64,000 nt of DNA from Chromohalobacter beijerinckii (GTDB lineage: Bacteria; Pseudomonadota; Gammaproteobacteria; Pseudomonadales; Halomonadaceae), in contig NZ_JAKGAK010000005.1 in NCBI RefSeq assembly GCF_023061185.1, positions 1 through 64,000 on the forward strand. The letters run 5' to 3'. Positions 17,543 through 26,172 of this stretch are shown here, piece after piece (positions within the stretch are counted from its first letter, which is position 1; every line of letters starts with the position of its first letter). Below the pieces are notes generated by a model that saw nothing but the letters and a program-made list of their open reading frames with translations, searched no databases and was not told where the DNA came from. The translations under genes were made by a program, and so were the position numbers.

Positions 17543-18523
17543 ATGGGACACGCCACACCACGCACACCGTATTGGCTTGCCGCGGCACTGGTCATGGGGC
17601 TCGCCACTCCTGCGCTTGCCGATTATCCCGAAAAACCCATCACGCTGATCGTCCCCTGGGCCGCCGGCGGCGGGACCGATGCCACGGCACGCATCATCGC
17701 CAAAGCCCTGGAGGAAGAACTCGGCGAAACCATCAATGTGGTCAACCGCACGGGCGGTAGCGGCGTCGTGGGGCATACCGCCATTGCGCGGGCCAAACCC
17801 GATGGCTATACGCTCGGCCTGGGCACGGTCGAGATCAACATGATGCATTGGCAAGGCCTGACCGATCTCACTTACGAAGACTTCACTCCCATCGGACAGA
17901 TCAACTTCGATGCCGCCAGCATCAGCGTCGCCGAGGACGCCGATTACCAGGATCTGGGCGAACTGATGGAGGCGATCCGCGATCAGCCCGACGGCCATTT
18001 CAATGCCTCCGGCACCGGGCTCGGGGGTATCTGGCATGTCGCGCTGGGCGGGCTGCTGATGGATCTCGACATGTCCGCCGACAAGGTCAACTGGATTCCC
18101 AGCCAAGGCGCCGCGCCAGCCATGACGGAACTCGCCTCCGGGGGCGTCGACATGGCCGCCACCTCGCTACCCGAAGCGCGCTCGATGATCGAGTCCGGCC
18201 GTGTACGCAGCCTTGGCGTGATGGCCGAAGAACCCCTGGAAAGCTTCCCCGATGTGCCCACTGTGACTTCGCAGGTGGACAGTGACTTCACCACGGGCGC
18301 ATGGCGCGGCGTCATCGGGCCACAGGGCATGGACGACGACATCGTCGAGACGCTGGAAACCGCCTTGCATGCCGCCTACGAAAGCGACACCTATCAAACT
18401 TTCATGGCCAAGCAAGGCTATGGAGTGCAATGGAAAGACGCACAGGCTTTTGGCGACTACATGGAGACAAGCGACGCCGAATTCGGTGAAATCATGAAGG
18501 CCATCGGCCTCGCCAAGCAGTAG
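17543..18523 (+). CDS. Tripartite tricarboxylate transporter substrate-binding protein (TctC/Bug family)
   Basis: A 326-residue periplasmic binding protein. A signal peptide (residues 1-26, ATPALA/DYP) is followed by YPEKPITLIVPWAAGGGTDA, the classical TctC/Bug opening that forms part of the carboxylate-binding pocket. GGSGVVGHTAIARAKPDGYT near residue 73 and NWIPSQGAAPAMTELASGGVD near 183 are family blocks. TctC proteins bind citrate, other dicarboxylates or related acids for a TctA/TctB membrane pump. No tctA or tctB lies in the window, so this is an orphan binding protein. A purine-rich GAGGGA precedes the ATG. Confidence 0.92.
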   Translation: MGHATPRTPYWLAAALVMGLATPALADYPEKPITLIVPWAAGGGTDATARIIAKALEEELGETINVVNRTGGSGVVGHTAIARAKPDGYTLGLGTVEINMMHWQGLTDLTYEDFTPIGQINFDAASISVAEDADYQDLGELMEAIRDQPDGHFNASGTGLGGIWHVALGGLLMDLDMSADKVNWIPSQGAAPAMTELASGGVDMAATSLPEARSMIESGRVRSLGVMAEEPLESFPDVPTVTSQVDSDFTTGAWRGVIGPQGMDDDIVETLETALHAAYESDTYQTFMAKQGYGVQWKDAQAFGDYMETSDAEFGEIMKAIGLAKQ

Positions 18524-18535
18524 ACATCACGCGAC

Positions 18536-18574
18536 GCGCCACGACCGCTCTCCGGATTCATACGGTCGTGGCGC
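18536..18574. terminator. Hairpin between convergent tctC-like and leuA-type genes
   Basis: GCGCCACGACCG / CGGTCGTGGCGC, a perfect 12-bp stem with a 15-base loop, lies between the two stop codons. Confidence 0.65.
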
Positions 18575-18590
18575 ATCACTAGCTGCCGTT

Positions 18591-20282
18591 CTATGCTGAG
18601 GCCTGCGCCTCGGCCGCCAACTCCGACATCGTGTCTTGATGCCCCGCGCGATTGAGCGCGCTCAATACGGCCTTGAGGGACGCACTGACGGTGTCGCCGT
18701 CCTCGGCCATGCCACTGATGCGCTGCCCTCCTACATTGAGTTGCACGAAGGCGATCGCCACGGCGTCACTACCCTCGCCCAGCGCGTGCTCGCTGTAATC
18801 GACGACACTCACCGATTGCCCTGTATGGGTTTGCCAAGCGGTCATGAAAGACGAAATGACACCGTTGCCCTGGCCACTCAAACGCACGGCCCGACCGGCA
18901 TCGTTGAGCGACACCGTCAAGCTTTCATCGGCGTCACGATCCAGCCGGTAGCCAGTCAACGAGAGCGGTTCATGCCGACAGAAGGTCTCGGTCAGCACCT
19001 CGCGAATGCGCTGGCTGGACAACTCGCCACTCACCGTCTCGCTCACCGCCTGCACCGCCGGGGCCAGCTCCAGCGCCATCCAGCGCGGCAGGCTGATACC
19101 GTAATCGCGCTCGAGCAGGAACGTCATACCGCCCTTGCCGGATTGGCTATTGACGCGAATGACCGCCTGATAATCGCGCCCGATATCGCGCGGATCGATC
19201 GGCAGGTAGGCCACTTGCCACGGCTCGTCCGCTTTCTGCTTTCTGAGCGACTTGCGGATGGCGTCCTGGTGGCTGCCGGAAAACGCGGTATAGACCATCT
19301 CCCCCACCCAGGGATGACGCGGATGCATCGGAATACCGGTGCATTCCTGCACCACCTCGATGATCTCGTCGGGACGCGACAAATCGAGTTCGGGATCGAT
19401 GCCCTGGCTGTACAGATTCATCGCCAAAGTGACGATATCCATGTTGCCGGTGCGTTCGCCATTACCCAGCAACGTGCCTTCGACACGCTCGGCACCGGCC
19501 AGCAAGGCGAGTTCGGCGGATGCCACCGCACCTCCGCGATCATTATGCGTATGTACCGAGACGATCACGCTGTCGCGGCGGCTGATATGCTGGCAGAAAT
19601 ACTCGATCTGATCGGCATGGTGATGCGGTCCGCCCACCTCGACCGTGGTGGGGAGATTGAGAATGCACTTTTTCTCCGGCGTCGGCTGCCAGACATCCAT
19701 CACCGCTTCGCAGATCGCCAGCGAGAAATCGATCTCGGTGCTGGAGAAGCTCTCGGGCGTGTATTCGAAGCGCCACTCGACATCGGGATAGCGCGCAGCG
19801 TGCGCCTTGACCCAGCTCGCGCCCTGTACGGCGATGTCGACGATGCCTTGGCGGTCCATCTCGAATACGCGTTCACGCTGCACGGTCGAGGTGGAATTGT
19901 AGAGATGCACGATGGCGCGCTTGGCACCGACCAACGAGGCGAAGGTTCGCTCGATCAGATGTTCGCGGCACTGCACCAGCACCGCGATGGTCACATCGTC
20001 GGGGATCTGGTCCTCCTCGATCAGCCAGCGCACGAAATCGTAATCGGGCTGACTGGCCGATGGAAAGCCGACCATGACTTCTTTGATGCCGACCTTGATG
20101 ATCTGGTGCCACAGACGTTGCTTCTGTTCGACACTCATCGGTTCGAGTAGCGCTTGATTGCCGTCACGCAGGTCCTCGCTGACCCAGGTCGGCGCCGCCA
20201 CCAGGTCACGATCCGGCCATTGGCGATCGAAGGCTGGCACACGCGGCGCCGGGCGGTACTTGCGATGATCGAAGCAACTCAT
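18591..20282 (-). CDS. leuA: 2-isopropylmalate synthase paralogue (Lrp-linked)
   Basis: A 563-residue DRE-TIM metallolyase of the long LeuA type. The catalytic DLRDGNQALLEP block is at residues 37-48, the metal-binding HTHNDRGGAVA near 244 and GNGERTGN near 271. The C-terminal regulatory domain (from about 440) contains GQGNGVISSFM and VVDYSEHALGEGSDA. The predicted reaction is condensation of acetyl-CoA with 2-oxoisovalerate. It is clearly related to the leuA at 38725-40440, so the genome has two copies. This copy lacks a leader peptide and is divergent from an Lrp/AsnC gene. A changed 2-oxoacid preference is possible. AGGA nine bases upstream fixes the ATG. Confidence 0.9.
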   Translation of the reverse strand: MSCFDHRKYRPAPRVPAFDRQWPDRDLVAAPTWVSEDLRDGNQALLEPMSVEQKQRLWHQIIKVGIKEVMVGFPSASQPDYDFVRWLIEEDQIPDDVTIAVLVQCREHLIERTFASLVGAKRAIVHLYNSTSTVQRERVFEMDRQGIVDIAVQGASWVKAHAARYPDVEWRFEYTPESFSSTEIDFSLAICEAVMDVWQPTPEKKCILNLPTTVEVGGPHHHADQIEYFCQHISRRDSVIVSVHTHNDRGGAVASAELALLAGAERVEGTLLGNGERTGNMDIVTLAMNLYSQGIDPELDLSRPDEIIEVVQECTGIPMHPRHPWVGEMVYTAFSGSHQDAIRKSLRKQKADEPWQVAYLPIDPRDIGRDYQAVIRVNSQSGKGGMTFLLERDYGISLPRWMALELAPAVQAVSETVSGELSSQRIREVLTETFCRHEPLSLTGYRLDRDADESLTVSLNDAGRAVRLSGQGNGVISSFMTAWQTHTGQSVSVVDYSEHALGEGSDAVAIAFVQLNVGGQRISGMAEDGDTVSASLKAVLSALNRAGHQDTMSELAAEAQASA

Positions 20283-20308
20283 GACAACAGTCCTGTGAAA
20301 ATGGATGA

Positions 20309-20330
20309 ACGAGCCAATTCAATTGCTCGT
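20309..20330. promoter_or_regulatory. Inverted repeat in the leuA-like / Lrp-like divergent region
   Basis: ACGAGC-C-AATT-C-AATT-GCTCGT is a palindrome with one extra base in the left arm, 27 bases upstream of the leuA-type start. It is a candidate operator for the divergent Lrp/AsnC regulator. Confidence 0.45.
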
Positions 20331-20384
20331 GGCAATGATCACAGTCTACGCCGCTCTGTCCCGCAGGCGATTGCAAAATCATCC

Positions 20385-20412
20385 TCGACGAGATTATTTT
20401 TTAGCATATAAT
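20385..20412 (+). promoter_or_regulatory. Promoter of the Lrp/AsnC regulator gene
   Basis: TCGACG (20385-20390), 16 bases, then a perfect TATAAT (20407-20412). The -10 overlaps an Lrp-like box, suggesting autoregulation. Confidence 0.6.
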
Positions 20413-20416
20413 GCCA
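20402..20416 (+). promoter_or_regulatory. Lrp-box-like site
   Basis: TAGCATATAATGCCA agrees with the E. coli Lrp consensus YAGHAWATTWTDCTR at 13 of 15 positions and covers the -10 hexamer of the Lrp-like gene. Confidence 0.5.
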
Positions 20417-20441
20417 ATCTAACTCTTTTTAGAGAACGATA

Positions 20442-20951
20442 ATGCCAAAAGAGAGCACGCCTGTCGTTGGAGTGACGCTTGACCGTTACGACCGCCAAAT
20501 ACTCGATATCCTCCAACGCCATGGACGTATCAACAATCAGGAACTGGCCGAGCGCATCGGCCTGTCGCCTTCACCCTGCCTGCGACGCGTGCGTGCCCTG
20601 GAAGACAGCGGACTGATCACCGGCTATCGTGCCCTGGTGGATGCCAAACGGCTGGGCCATAGCCTCACGGCGCTCTTGCATATCTCCATGGACCGGCATA
20701 CCCCTGAGCGCTTCGCTAACTTCGAGGCCAAGGTCGCGGCACTGCCGCAGGTACAGGAATGCCTGCTGATCACCGGCCAGGAGGCCGATTACCAACTCAA
20801 GGTCGTGGTCCACGATATGGATGACTACCAGAACCTGTTGCTCAATCAGATCACGCGTATCGAAGGCGTCACCGGCGCGCACTCCAGTTTCGTCTTGCGC
20901 CGAGTCCTCGAGCACCGTCCGGTCCCCTCGTATTCAGACGCACCATACTGA
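20442..20951 (+). CDS. Lrp/AsnC family transcriptional regulator
   Basis: A 169-residue regulator. An N-terminal winged helix-turn-helix (residues 13-62: LDRYDRQILDILQRHGRINN, then LAERIGLSPSPCLRRVRALE) is followed by a C-terminal RAM/AsnC ligand domain (from about 75). That domain includes QVQECLLITGQEADYQLKVV and TRIEGVTGAHSSFVLRRV. Proteins of this family sense amino acids and act as dimers to octamers. It is divergent from the second leuA and likely controls it and itself. Whether the ligand is leucine or another amino acid cannot be seen. An HpaI-type aldolase gene follows 95 bases downstream. Confidence 0.92.
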   Translation: MPKESTPVVGVTLDRYDRQILDILQRHGRINNQELAERIGLSPSPCLRRVRALEDSGLITGYRALVDAKRLGHSLTALLHISMDRHTPERFANFEAKVAALPQVQECLLITGQEADYQLKVVVHDMDDYQNLLLNQITRIEGVTGAHSSFVLRRVLEHRPVPSYSDAPY

Positions 20952-21046
20952 AACTGCGCATTAGACGCTGGTGCAATGGTTGACTCGCCGAAAGGCTGTT
21001 ACGTTTTTTGTATGCAATAGTCATCTAACGAAAAAGGACATGCGCC

Positions 21047-21817
21047 ATGCAAGTGCCCCACAACCCCTTCAAGGCATCACTGACAGGCGATACCCGTTAT
21101 GGATGCTGGGCCGGTTTCGCCACTGGCTACGCTGGGGAGATTCTGGCCACCACAGGCTTCGATTGGCTATTGATCGACGGCGAACATGCGCCCAACACGG
21201 TACCTACGATACTCGCACAGTTGCAGGCGGTTGCCGCCTATCCCTGCGCCCCGGTCGTGCGTGCCGTCAGCCATGACCCCGCCCTGATCAAGCAACTACT
21301 CGACATCGGCACCCAGACGCTGATGATCCCCATGGTCGACACCGCCGAGCAGGCCGCCCAATTGGTCGCCGCCACACGTTACCCGCCGCAGGGATTTCGT
21401 GGCGTAGGGGGTGGACTGACGCGTGCCACACGCTGGGGCGAGGTGGAAGACTATATGACGACGGCCCATGAAGAGTTGTGCCTGATCGTGCAGGTTGAAT
21501 CCCGCAGTGGGGTCGACAACGCCGAGGCCATCGCCGCCACTCCCGGCGTCGACGCCGTGTTCGTCGGCCCCTTCGACCTATCCACCGACATCGGGCATAT
21601 CGGCAACCCCAATCATCCCGAGGTACAGACGATGATTCGACACACCCTGGACGCAACCCACGCCGCCGGAAAGGCCGCCGGCATCCTGGCCCCCGTCGAG
21701 GAAGACGCCAAACGCTATGCCGACTGGGGGTTCGATTTCATCGCTGTGGGCATCGACATCAGCCTGTTGCGACAGGCAGCCAAGGAGACCGTGGCACGCT
21801 ACAAGGGGGACAAATAG
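21047..21817 (+). CDS. HpcH/HpaI family aldolase
   Basis: A 256-residue class II pyruvate aldolase of the HpaI/GarL group, which cleaves 4-hydroxy-2-oxo acids (such as 4-hydroxy-2-oxoheptanedioate or 5-keto-4-deoxyglucarate) to pyruvate and an aldehyde. Visible active-site features are WLLIDGEHAPNT (His base near residue 46), PVVRAVSHDPALIKQLLDIG (Arg), VQVESRSGVDN (metal Glu) and FVGPFDLSTDIG (metal Asp). AAAAAGGA lies upstream of the ATG. The substrate cannot be fixed, and no hpa or gar genes are adjacent. It follows the Lrp-like gene in the same direction. Confidence 0.9.
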   Translation: MQVPHNPFKASLTGDTRYGCWAGFATGYAGEILATTGFDWLLIDGEHAPNTVPTILAQLQAVAAYPCAPVVRAVSHDPALIKQLLDIGTQTLMIPMVDTAEQAAQLVAATRYPPQGFRGVGGGLTRATRWGEVEDYMTTAHEELCLIVQVESRSGVDNAEAIAATPGVDAVFVGPFDLSTDIGHIGNPNHPEVQTMIRHTLDATHAAGKAAGILAPVEEDAKRYADWGFDFIAVGIDISLLRQAAKETVARYKGDK

Positions 21818-21880
21818 CCTGATACGGTGTGAAGGCTCGCGCTCGCTATCACGCTCGCTACCACACAAGGAGTCCCGTGC

Positions 21881-22492
21881 ATGAAACGGATATTCATTGC
21901 GACTGCCATTATGGCCGTGTTTGGGGGCGCCATATCGCTGTCGGCTTGCACACCCGAGCCCCGCGAAACGCCGCCTACCCCGGCCAACGAAGAAACCACG
22001 GACTTCACGCTGGCGCCCTACCCTGTCAAGCTGCGCGCCGATGCCTCGCTCGAGCGCATCACCGCGCCACAATCGGGCTACTTCGATACGGGTAGTTGGC
22101 AGATCATGGATGATGCACCGGGCGAACGTCTGATCACGCTGGCACTACCGGGCTCCAACGACATCACGGCTGCGCATTGGCGTCTGGGCGCGAGCCACGA
22201 CGCCAAAGCGATATCCAACTGCCTGACACCGCCGCCCAACGCTCACTCGCGATCCACCGCGAGCATCGATAGCCATGATTTCCAGGCCTTCACGCTCGAC
22301 GACGCCGGCATGAGCCACTTCCAACAGATCACCGGCTACCGCGCCGTAATCGACGATACCTGCTATGCCATCGACCTGATCGTCAACGGCACCCGCGGCG
22401 ACGTCTACGATCCCCCGCGCGAGCCACCATTCTCTTCCAATCACGCCATGCAGCGCCTGCGTGAGATCAACGACGGGCTCACACTGCCATGA
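21881..22492 (+). CDS. Uncharacterised lipoprotein
   Basis: A 203-residue protein with a signal peptide ending in the lipobox LSAC (about residue 23), then a Pro-rich spacer (TPEPRETPPTPANEE) and a globular part with two Cys (residues near 110 and 165) that could pair. No family is recognised. A weak AAGGAG lies before the ATG region. It ends at a perfect hairpin shared with the convergent yjfB-like gene. Confidence 0.7.
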   Translation: MKRIFIATAIMAVFGGAISLSACTPEPRETPPTPANEETTDFTLAPYPVKLRADASLERITAPQSGYFDTGSWQIMDDAPGERLITLALPGSNDITAAHWRLGASHDAKAISNCLTPPPNAHSRSTASIDSHDFQAFTLDDAGMSHFQQITGYRAVIDDTCYAIDLIVNGTRGDVYDPPREPPFSSNHAMQRLREINDGLTLP

Positions 22493-22494
22493 AA

Positions 22495-22523
22495 AATGCC
22501 GTGGCGCTTGGCGCCACGGCATT
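22495..22523. terminator. Bidirectional terminator
   Basis: AATGCCGTGGCGC-TTG-GCGCCACGGCATT is a perfect 13-bp stem. The minus-strand transcript ends in TTTTC, so it best serves the yjfB-like gene. Confidence 0.8.
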
Positions 22524-22544
22524 CTTGACCAGCCTATCCTAGAC

Positions 22545-22748
22545 TCAGGCGTAGGTATTAACCTGCGTACCCACGGTACCGGTCGTCGCCAGAGACTGCT
22601 GGGGGGAAACCGACTCCATCAGTTGCGACACATGTGACGCCTGATTGTTGAGCGACTCCTTGAGCAGGCTCGCCTGCGACTGCTGATCGGCGTTGTGCTG
22701 TTGCAACGCCATCGCAGTTCCCACGGCTGCGTTCACGGATGAATCCAT
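22545..22748 (-). CDS. YjfB-like putative motility protein
   Basis: A 67-residue helical protein of the YjfB family (annotated as putative motility protein), with the usual pattern of an Ala/Gln-rich N-terminal helix (VNAAVGTAMALQQHNADQQS), LLKESLNNQASHVSQLMESV and a disordered tail ending VNTYA. Function is unknown. GGGAG lies eight bases before the ATG at 22748. It stands alone between two hairpins. Confidence 0.75.
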   Translation of the reverse strand: MDSSVNAAVGTAMALQQHNADQQSQASLLKESLNNQASHVSQLMESVSPQQSLATTGTVGTQVNTYA

Positions 22749-23010
22749 GAAGCTTCTCCCTTCAAGTGAATGAATGCGCTTTACGCCCTCTAGTTATCGG
22801 CTAGGGCGCCATAAACTTGCATCGCCCACGACCGCCAGCCAATGCATGACGCCTTCAGCATGCAAGAAGAAAAGCATAAAGGCCACCTCTTCCCAAGGAG
22901 CCCCCTGCCATCCTAGCGCCTTGCCGCTTAGAATGACGGACCCACAGCCATGCGCTCGACAGCACAAGGACGAGGCGCTCACCTAAGCACGCTCACAAAA
23001 AGGATGTGAA

Positions 23011-23304
23011 ATGCAGATCGACAGGTTCTTTCACTGGCTCGGCGAGTTCCTCGGCGACGCCTTGCGCGTGGTCGTCGACGCGCTCTCCACCCTGTTTGCG
23101 GGACTCTGGGTCGCGATCGACCGTTTCTTCGACGGCCTCGCCCGCTCGCTGGGCGTCAATCCCTCGCTCATCAACCTGATCGTGCTGATCATCGGTGTGT
23201 GGATGCTCTACAAAGGGATTCGTGCACTTGTCCGGCGCGCCTTCGTCGGCGGTATCGTATGGCTGTTTCTTGGCTTGCTGGTACTCGGCTGGCTCATTCG
23301 TTGA
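23011..23304 (+). CDS. Small membrane protein of unknown function
   Basis: A 97-residue protein with an amphipathic N-terminal half (FFHWLGEFLGDALRVVVDAL) and two membrane segments (residues 52-68, LINLIVLIIGVWMLYKG, and 78-96, VGGIVWLFLGLLVLGWLI). A clear AAGGA site precedes the ATG. I do not recognise a family. The 262 bases upstream (22749-23010) hold no other feature I can support. Confidence 0.75.
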   Translation: MQIDRFFHWLGEFLGDALRVVVDALSTLFAGLWVAIDRFFDGLARSLGVNPSLINLIVLIIGVWMLYKGIRALVRRAFVGGIVWLFLGLLVLGWLIR

Positions 23305-23331
23305 AGCGTTTTGCTGCAACGGCCCCACATG

Positions 23332-23361
23332 AAAACGCCGCTGCCTGGGCAGCGGCGTTTT
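23332..23361. terminator. Bidirectional terminator
   Basis: AAAACGCCGCTGCC / GGCAGCGGCGTTTT, a near-perfect palindrome with T-runs on both strands, lies between the convergent small membrane protein gene and pepN. Confidence 0.85.
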
Positions 23362-23388
23362 AGCGTCGCACTCATGCGATGTCGGCCA

Positions 23389-26028
23389 TCAGGCGTCGGC
23401 CAGCGCGCGCTCGACCATCTCATAGACGTTGGGCGAGAGGTCCTCGGCACGAATGCGCTCGAGCTCGGCCTTCATCAGCGCCTGACGCTGCTCGTCGAAA
23501 CGCTGCCAACGCGTCAACGGCGTGATGATGCGCGCGGCGATCTCAGGATTGAGGCTGTTGAGCTCAATCACCACATCCGTCAGTAGGCGATAGCCCTCGC
23601 CGTCGAGTCGGTGGAAGTTGACACGGTTCTGCGCCGCGAACGCGCCGATCAACGCACGCACCTTGTTGGGGTTCTTGAGCGAGAACAGCGGATGCGCCAT
23701 CAAGTATTTGACGCGTTCCAGCACATCCTCCTGCGGGCGCGTGACCTGGATGGTGAACCACTGATTCATTACCAGCGGATCATGCGCCCATTTCTCGCCG
23801 AACGCCTTGAGCGCCGGCTCGGCGATGTCACTGCGTGAGCTGTGCACCAGCATCGTCAAGGCCGCACGCACGTCGGTCATGTTGTGCTCGGCATCGACCT
23901 GCGCCTCGGCCAGTGCCACGCCCTCTTCGTCCTCGATGCTCATCAAGTATTCGAGCGCCACATTCTTCACCCGACGCCGTGCGATCTGATCCGGCTCCGG
24001 TGCGTAGGGCTCATCGCTGCGGTGGGCTTCATGGATGGCCAGGAATTCGTCGCGCAGGGCCGTGGCAAGCGACTGCTTGACGAAGACGCGCGCGGCGTGG
24101 ATGGCATCCACGTCGACCATCGGCTGCTGCTCGGCGATGTAGGCCTCCGAGGGTAACGTCAGCATCTCGGCGAGCACCGCCTTGTCATCGGTCTCGGTGG
24201 TCAAAAGGCGCCGATACGCGTCGATGACGCGGCTATCCATGACCTTTTCAACCCCGTTGCGATGCGCCGCGATGAGGTCGTCGAGGGCCAGCATCGTCAG
24301 CCGCTGCCCCGCGTCCCAGCGGTTGAAATCGTCCGCGTCATGGGTGAGCAGGAACGACAGTTCCTCGCGCGAATACGGATAGCGCAAGTAGACCGGCGCC
24401 GAGAAACCGCGCAGCAGCGACGGCGTCGGCGCCTCGTCGATACCGGTGAAGACATACGTCTGCTCGGTGTCGCGCAGATGCAGCACCGTCTCATGGCCCA
24501 ACGGTTCACCGTCCAGCGTCAACGCTATATCGTTGCCGGACTTGGTGCCCACCAGCCCCATGCGTACCGGAATATGCAGCGGTTGCTTCTCCGCCTGACC
24601 GGGGGTGGGCGGCGTGCGCTGGGAGAGCCGCAGGTGATACTCGCACTTGGCATAGTCGTACTCGCCATGGGCGTCGATCTCCGGCGTGCCCGCCTGGGAG
24701 TACCAGCGCATGAACTGGCTCAAGTCGAGCCCCGAGACTTCCGCCATGCAGTCGACGAAATCCTCAATGGTCACGGCCTGGCCGTCGAAACGTGCGAAGT
24801 ACAGATCCGAGCCCTGGCGGAACGTCTCCCAACCGAGGAGATGACGCAGCATGCGCACGATCTCGGCACCCTTCTCGTAAATCGTCAGGGTGTAGAAGTT
24901 GGAAATCTCGATGTAATGATCGGGACGCACGGGATGCGCCGTCGGACCAGCGTCTTCGGCGAACTGCGCGGTGCGGAAGAACGACACGTCCTCGATGCGC
25001 TTGACCGGCGCCGAATTGACGTCGGCGGAAAAGCTCTGATCGCGGAAGACGGTAAAGCCTTCCTTCAGCGAGAGCTGGAACCAGTCGCGGCAGGTCACGC
25101 GGTTGCCCGACCAGTTATGGAAATACTCATGGGCAACGATGCCCTCCACGCTCTGGAAGGCCGCATCGGTAGCGGTTTGCGGATGCGTGAGGACCGCCGC
25201 CGAGTTGAAGATGTTGAGCCCCTTGTTCTCCATGGCGCCCATATTGAAGTCGTTGACGGCGACGATCATGAAGCGGTCGAGATCGTATTCACGACCGTAG
25301 GTCTCTTCATCCCAGCGCATGGCGCGCTTGAGCGAGGCCATGGCGTGGTCGGTCTTATCGAGGTTTTCCGGCTCGACCCAAATCTGCAGCGTGACATCGC
25401 GTCCGCTCATGGTCGTGAAACGGTCCTCGACCTTCTCGAGCTTGCCCGCCACCAGGGCAAACAGATAACTCGGCTTGGGATGAGGATCTTCCCAGGTCAC
25501 GAAATGCCGGCCACCTGGCAGCTCGCCGCTTTCAACTGGATTGCCGTTAGAGAGGAGCACCGGCGCTTCGGTCTTGTCACCCACCACCGTGGTGGAGAAG
25601 GTCGCCATGACATCCGGGCGGTCGGGATAAAAGGTGATGCGGCGAAAGCCTTGTGGCTCGCACTGAGTGCAAAACATGCCGCTGGAAACATAGAGCCCCT
25701 CGAGGGCGGTATTGGCAGCGGGGTCGATCGACACCTCGGTATCCAGCAAAAAGCGCTCCGGCACGCTGGCGATGGTCAGGCCTTCGTCATCGACCTCATA
25801 CTCGTCGGCTTCCAGCTCCTGACCATCCACGGCAATGCGCACCAACGACAGTTTGTCACCGGCGAAACGTAGCGGAAGCCCCGCCTCGCGCTCAGGATGG
25901 CGCTCGACATGAAGGCGCGCCGTTACGGTGGTCGCCGAAGGGGCCAGATCGAATTTCAGCTCGGTATGCGTCACCCGATAGGCGGGCGGCAGGTAATCCT
26001 TGAGATGGGTCGCTTGCGGTTCGGACAT
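23389..26028 (-). CDS. pepN: Aminopeptidase N
   Basis: PepN is the major cytosolic M1 zinc aminopeptidase. The 879-residue product carries the substrate-binding GAMENKGLNIFN motif near residue 262 and the zinc site HEYFHNWSGNR about 35 residues later, with the third ligand Glu in LKEGFTVFRDQ. A long C-terminal helical domain closes the active site, as in gammaproteobacterial PepN. The start at 26028 (MSEPQATHLKDYLPP) follows AAGGAG. A frame open to 26112 has no family support. ybaN lies upstream on the same strand, with a hairpin (26077-26099) between them. Confidence 0.97.
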   Translation of the reverse strand: MSEPQATHLKDYLPPAYRVTHTELKFDLAPSATTVTARLHVERHPEREAGLPLRFAGDKLSLVRIAVDGQELEADEYEVDDEGLTIASVPERFLLDTEVSIDPAANTALEGLYVSSGMFCTQCEPQGFRRITFYPDRPDVMATFSTTVVGDKTEAPVLLSNGNPVESGELPGGRHFVTWEDPHPKPSYLFALVAGKLEKVEDRFTTMSGRDVTLQIWVEPENLDKTDHAMASLKRAMRWDEETYGREYDLDRFMIVAVNDFNMGAMENKGLNIFNSAAVLTHPQTATDAAFQSVEGIVAHEYFHNWSGNRVTCRDWFQLSLKEGFTVFRDQSFSADVNSAPVKRIEDVSFFRTAQFAEDAGPTAHPVRPDHYIEISNFYTLTIYEKGAEIVRMLRHLLGWETFRQGSDLYFARFDGQAVTIEDFVDCMAEVSGLDLSQFMRWYSQAGTPEIDAHGEYDYAKCEYHLRLSQRTPPTPGQAEKQPLHIPVRMGLVGTKSGNDIALTLDGEPLGHETVLHLRDTEQTYVFTGIDEAPTPSLLRGFSAPVYLRYPYSREELSFLLTHDADDFNRWDAGQRLTMLALDDLIAAHRNGVEKVMDSRVIDAYRRLLTTETDDKAVLAEMLTLPSEAYIAEQQPMVDVDAIHAARVFVKQSLATALRDEFLAIHEAHRSDEPYAPEPDQIARRRVKNVALEYLMSIEDEEGVALAEAQVDAEHNMTDVRAALTMLVHSSRSDIAEPALKAFGEKWAHDPLVMNQWFTIQVTRPQEDVLERVKYLMAHPLFSLKNPNKVRALIGAFAAQNRVNFHRLDGEGYRLLTDVVIELNSLNPEIAARIITPLTRWQRFDEQRQALMKAELERIRAEDLSPNVYEMVERALADA

Positions 26029-26076
26029 CGATCGACGCTCCTTGAGATCGGGGCATGCACTCGCCCCCAAGACATC

Positions 26077-26099
26077 GCCTCGCGCGCAAAACGCGAGGC
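26077..26099. repeat. Hairpin between ybaN and pepN
   Basis: GCCTCGCG / CGCGAGGC with a 7-base loop lies in the pepN upstream region. It is not followed by a T-run and could be a weak terminator or a leader hairpin. Confidence 0.4.
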
Positions 26100-26172
26100 A
26101 CATGTCGAGCATTGTACGGCGTCCGGTGGAGTCGGCTCAAAAGTGCGGTCAATGCCGCGCTTCATCGAGCTC

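Noticed and set aside
18636-20150. A 504-codon plus-strand open frame opposite the Lrp-linked leuA
   Set aside because: Shadow of the leuA coding frame. The same kind of shadow lies opposite the other leuA (39250-40554) and cysN (58389-59765), which shows it is a codon-bias effect.
24262-25872. A 536-codon plus-strand open frame opposite pepN
   Set aside because: No ribosome site or recognisable domain, and pepN motifs on the minus strand explain the sequence.
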